In this document: in pieces, positions 60,222 to 64,000 of the stretch | Numbering within the stretch: the first letter of the stretch is position 1 | Layout: each line of letters begins with the position of its first letter | From: Symsagittifera roscoffensis | Lineage: Eukaryota > Xenacoelomorpha > Acoela > Convolutidae | Direction: 5' to 3' | Assembly (NCBI RefSeq): GCF_963678635.1 | Contig: NC_087062.1 | Coordinates: 78,247,200 to 78,311,199, forward strand | Length of the DNA: 64,000 bases | Notes under the pieces: model-generated | The model's input: only the letters and a program-made list of their open reading frames with translations | Database searches by the model: none | Told to the model about the DNA's origin: nothing | Made by a program: the position numbers and the translations under genes

Positions 60222-60686
60222 TTACTACAACAAAACTAACCATTGAAAAAAAACGCTTGATAAATGTGATTTTAAAGCGCGTCGATTTGAGATCGAGTGG
60301 AAGATTTTTTCTTTTCGCTCCGAAATATACGAAACTTTGCAAGCCGTAGGTAGATTTAAATGATAGGACGCGATAGGGTTTATTACGGTTTGAGCCAGAG
60401 CTGAGCTCGAAAGCATCTACAAAGTAAGTCGGCTGTCTTTATGGACAGTAGACTGCGTTGTGCACAAATGTCAAGACCTTGAAATCAATTCACTCCTTAA
60501 TCGAAAGCCAATGTAGTTCATGTAGATAAGTACGGATGCTTTTCTATTTTCGTCGTCCATAGATGAAACGACAGGCAACTTTCTATAATCGTTGTTGTTT
60601 CTACAACAGATAATCTGGTAAACCAGAATATTGACTTGCAATAATCCAGTCACGGAAGAATGAAGTTCCTGGCTAACATTTATGGT

Positions 60687-61633
60687 TCTCAAAACAAAGA
60701 TAGTATCTAACACTACAAAGCTTAAGCTTCTGAATTTAGCAAGAGCTGCAAACAAAGTTAACTTGCTTGACCATTTTCAAAATAGCGTCCAATGGAACTC
60801 CAAGAGTACGGAAAGAAACTGGAGAAATTAACAGCTTCGCCATTCACTGTAAAGGATTCAGTGATTTTTTTTGCAGACGCTTCAAAAGTAAAACTTCAGT
60901 TTTTCCTGCATTTAAGATTCAGTGATTTTTTTTGCAGACGCTTCAAAAGTAAAACTTCAGTTTTTCCTGCATTTAATGACAGGAATCAATCACAAATCCC
61001 TTCTATGGTCTTGTTCAATTTGGGTGATAATATTCGTCGTGATCAAAGTGAGATAAATGAGATTGTGTTGGTCGTAGCTTCATTTGAAACTTACACTGAA
61101 CATTTACACCGATTAGAAAGGTATGAAATGATCAAATGCAAAGCGTCGGATAAAGTTTCTCAAAACAAAGATAGTATCTAACACTACAAAGCTTAAGCTT
61201 CTGAATTTAGCAAGAGCTGCAAACAAAGTTAACTTGCTTGACCATTTTCAAAATAGCGTCCAATGGAACTCCAAGAGTACGGAAAGAAACTGGAGAAATT
61301 AACAGCTTCGCCATTCACTGTAAAGGATTCAGTGATTTTTTTTGCAGACGCTTCAAAAGTAAAACTTCAGTTTTTCCTGCATTTAAGATTCAGTGATTTT
61401 TTTTGCAGACGCTTCAAAAGTAAAACTTCAGTTTTTCCTGCATTTAATGACCGGAATCAATCACAAATCCCTTCTATGGTCTTGTTCAATTTGGGTGATA
61501 ATATTCGTCGTGATCAAAGTGAGATAAATGAGATTGTGTTGGTCGTAGCTTCATTTGAAACTTACACTGAACATTTACACCGATTAGAAAGGTATGAAAT
61601 GATCAAATGCAAAGCGTCGGATAAAGTTTCATA
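60687..61633 (+). repeat. 471 bp tandem duplication with a nested 61 bp duplication
   Basis: The block starting at CTCAAAACAAAGATAG (60,688) recurs at 61,160. The second copy differs by single bases (GACAGG to GACCGG). Inside each copy a 61 bp piece starting GATTCAGTGATTTTTTTTGC is doubled (60,855 and 60,916). Each copy has a 120-130 codon frame beginning M-E-L-Q-E-Y-G-K. The nested 61 bp shifts the frame, so the protein reading of that part is doubtful. TTTTTTTGCAG within the 61 bp looks like a splice acceptor. I do not recognise the encoded sequence. Confidence 0.8.
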
Positions 61634-61765
61634 AATTTTTCAAAGATACATTTCATTATCTTATGATCAAGCGTTTCAAACGCCACAGAGAGGTCAATAC
61701 CAAACGTCAAAACCAATTTAGCTATCAAGAGCAGTACGAACATACTTTTTGCCCTTAAAAAATCT
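61634..61765 (-). pseudogene. LINE reverse transcriptase fragment
   Basis: The minus strand reads F-G-I-D-L-S-V-A-F-E-T-L-D-H-K-I-M, close to the D-L-S-K-A-F-D-T-L-D-H block of non-LTR RTs, with the first catalytic Asp kept and a later Asp changed to Glu. It is an isolated fragment next to the 471 bp duplication. Confidence 0.65.
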
Positions 61766-61896
61766 GCACGGAGTCATCTTGCTCAATTTTGAACGTTTAT
61801 TTTCTTTCAGTTAAAATGTTTGTTCGAGTGTTCTTCTCCATTCTTGTCCAGTGTTGGTCCTTTAACAACACAGAACGTTTTAAACATGTTTTAAAC

Positions 61897-62355
61897 GGGT
61901 CTAGGACAACAAGCCGACGGGACTTCAAGCCGAAGGGACTTCAGGCCGAAAATTAAACTTTACAAGCACCTCAAATCATTATTTTTTCATCTGTAAAACG
62001 TTGCTTGTCAAAATCGTAGGCTATTTTACTCCATAATAAGCGTTATTTATGACAATGAATCACTTGAGATTGGCATCCGTTAATAATATCAGCCGGTTTT
62101 TGAAATGCATAAATTATAAACAAGAAAGTTACCTTCAACCGTGTTTTATTTTTCAACTTTCCTAAGCATCATTTGGAGGCTTAAAATTGATGAAAACGCT
62201 AATAAGTACCGAATAAAGATCATGAAATTGAGAAATTCTTCAAAAAAAAAATTTCAAGTTAATCATATTCCATGACTTAGAGAAAAAATTTTCGGCTTGA
62301 AGTCCCTAATTTTACGATTCGGCTTGAAGTCCCGTCGGCTTGATGTCCGGCACCC
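61897..62355. mobile_element. Mutator-like MITE with 9 bp target duplication
   Basis: 459 bp element starting GGGTCTAGGACAACAAGCCG and ending, in reverse, GGGTGCCGGACATCAAGCCG. Both ends continue into copies of a GGGACTTCAAGCCGAA sub-repeat facing inward. It is flanked by GTTTTAAAC on both sides (61,888-61,896 and 62,356-62,364). A 9 bp target duplication and long terminal inverted repeats with G-rich ends fit the Mutator superfamily. It has no coding capacity. Confidence 0.75.
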
Positions 62356-62386
62356 GTTTTAAACACTGTTTAAAACGGAGTGCAGC

Positions 62387-62587
62387 CAGTATTTAGACAG
62401 CCGCGTATTCATACTGGTCAGTATTTAGACAAATACTGTATGAACCAATCAGAATCGAGAAAAAACATAAATAATCCAAAATTAATAATAATTATTTATT
62501 AATTTCTTCTTTGTCTCGATTCTGATTGGTTGAAACAGTATTTGTCTAAATACTGACCAGTATGAATACGCGGCTGTCTAAATACTG
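62387..62587. mobile_element. Fold-back MITE with about 75 bp inverted arms
   Basis: The left arm starts CAGTATTTAGACAGCCGCG and the right arm is its near-perfect reverse, ending at 62,587. Each arm contains two CAGTATTTAGACA copies and ends in AATCAGAATCGAGA. The AT-rich loop is about 50 bp. No clear target duplication was seen. The CAG end could suggest a hAT-type MITE. Confidence 0.7.
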
Positions 62588-63248
62588 ACATGTAACCGTT
62601 TAAAACGTCTGTCAGAAATAGCGTGTTATTTTCTCCTGCCATAAATGACGTCATAACAAATAAGCCAAGCTCGCTAGCAAGAACAGTTGGCAGTTATATG
62701 TTGCTAATTTAACGCATTGCTTAGCCACTTAATTGTTAAATTTCTCGCGACTAGAAACAGGTTACAACTGTTTTGTTTGAATTAATTGACAGCTCTTTTT
62801 CCTTCCCCCCCCCCCACCACCTCACATAAGTATCGATTTCATGGTGTAACGAGTGGTTTTACAAGGTTGAGTATGAAGACTAAATATGTTTGTCATGGCC
62901 TAATCAGTCCGTTTGCCAAATTTGATCACAATCCGACTATGTGAATAAAATAAATAAATAAGTCTTAATTGAAATCAGTAAAGTACAACTGATTAACAAA
63001 TACATTTACAAATTGTAGTTCTCATGGAAAATCAATTAGAATCCGAAATTTCATTCCGGTCAAATGGTTCGTAGCAAAATCAGTGATTTGTATGCCAAGT
63101 TATAGAACCGTACTAATGGCGCTTATATTCCGAGACCTCTCAGAGATTTGTCCCTAAAAAATTTGCAGGTGGGGGAGGCGGAAAAAGGGCCTAAGTGACA
63201 AAATAGTGTATGTCTACGCCTACTGGAAGAAAACCTGACCCCGTCTAG
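62588..63248. other. No gene seen
   Basis: Unique sequence with a C-rich tract near 62,806-62,816 and AATAAAATAAATAAATAAG near 62,944. Nothing else supported. Confidence 0.4.
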
Positions 63249-64000
63249 GCAGAGTATGAGAAACTTGATAACAATAAAGCAAAATGCCGATACTGTGAAG
63301 CAGTTTTTGCCGGCATTCCCTCTAGGCTGGTGAAACATTCCCAGAAACACAACTATCCTCAAGCTCCTGAAAATGATACTGATACTCCGAGCACTCCGAA
63401 ACAACGAAAAATCAACAACTTCGTGGTCAGAACGACTCACTATGACAAAGTAAAGTTCGACAAAGCTCTTAGGAAAACCTTTTTTGCCTGCAATATCCTG
63501 TTTTGCGCTGTTGAAAACAAACAATTTCATGGCCCAAGGCCTCCGAGGGATCAACTAAACCGCCATTGCCTTGCGAAATGAGATGGAGTAGCAGTGTCAA
63601 AACCCTGGAATGGTTTATAAAGAACTGGCAACTACTTCGTACCATAGTTTCATCTAACCCTGACTAATTCTCCAAACAACCTGCAAAGGAAGTTCAAAAA
63701 GTATTGAATGACTTAGTTGTGTACCAGCACAGTGAAGAAGCACTAGTTGTGTACCAGCACAGTGAAGAAGCACTAAAGTCATTGAAGCCTGTTTGTTTAG
63801 CTCTGAACAAAGTCCAAGGCCACCATGTAACAGTTGCCGGCTCTGTTGCAGCATGGAAAGCTCTATTAGCTGAGTTTCGTCTTTTTGGGAGCGAAGCCAG
63901 AGAATGGATTGAGCTAGCAGAGAAAAGATACTTCAACACTTTGGGGGCAGCATTGTTCACTGCGTATGCCATTCATCCTCGGTATTTTGGGAGGGATCTA
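63249..64000 (+). pseudogene. hAT-type transposase with BED finger, broken, runs off the window
   Basis: A frame from 63,249 to the stop at 63,581 has a BED-type finger: C-x2-C at 63,285-63,296, then 13 residues, then H-x3-H. After it come a basic Q-R-K-I-N-N-F block and an F-F-A-C-N-I-L-F-C-A-V-E-N block like the region before the hAT catalytic core. A different frame, open from about 63,667 to the window end, continues with V-C-L-A-L-N-K-V-Q and A-I-H-P-R-Y-F. It has an in-frame 30 bp duplication (63,714-63,773). The frame change and stops between mark it as decayed. A domesticated ZBED-like gene is less likely because of the breaks. Confidence 0.65.

Noticed and set aside
63123-63554. 143-codon minus-strand frame
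   Set aside because: It is the reverse of the BED finger and transposase frame, which has recognisable motifs.

Overview
The window is invertebrate animal DNA: AT-rich, intron-containing and dense in repeats. It carries recognisable metazoan genes (SCOC-like, DUS1L-like, COPS9-like, ATP synthase subunit f and mTOR) plus animal-type non-LTR, hAT and Mutator-like element remains. I cannot name the species. Every gene has a CAG splice-acceptor-like site 7 to 50 bases before its ATG, and COPS9 and the ATP synthase f gene are only about 250 bases apart. This suggests spliced-leader trans-splicing and operon-like pairs, as in tunicates, flatworms and several other phyla. That is inference. 

Layout. 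1 to about 17,070 is a nested transposon array. A minus-strand LINE (2A-like motif, AP endonuclease, reverse transcriptase) is split by a 2.7 to 3.1 kb element, here called Z, flanked by a 19-base target duplication. The chimera 'LINE 3' half + Z' is repeated with a period of about 3.92 kb. Z contains a 25 to 26 bp CCGGATTGGCAAAA minisatellite. One unit also holds a 1.67 kb segment with a degenerate gag-like frame between two 1.72 kb direct repeats with TG...CA ends, like an LTR element. 17,974-32,233 is a head-to-tail triplication of a 4,753 bp unit, each with a whole three-exon SCOC-like gene. Copy 3 has a broken first donor (GT to GA). 33,116-37,119 is a compact gene cluster: DUS1L-like, COPS9-like and ATP synthase f. 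40,200-45,095 is a five-copy array of about 0.97 kb units, each with a tRNA-like segment. It belongs to a wider SINE-like family with hairpins at both ends. 48,311-56,987 is the first three coding exons of mTOR, including 2,112 codons without an intron, ending in the kinase N-lobe. No further kinase exon is seen in the remaining 7 kb. 57,000-64,000 holds a degenerate 125-215 bp tandem repeat, a tRNA-like SINE, ORF remnants, a 471 bp duplication, an RT fragment, a Mutator-like MITE with a 9 bp target duplication, a fold-back element and a broken hAT/BED transposase. 

The host genes belong to unrelated housekeeping functions: Golgi/autophagy adaptor, tRNA modification, COP9 signalosome, mitochondrial ATP synthase and growth signalling. 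Their proximity looks like ordinary or operon-style packing, not a pathway cluster. The unusual content is in the repeats: the LTR-like composite, the two-hairpin tRNA-like family and the near-identical SCOC triplication.
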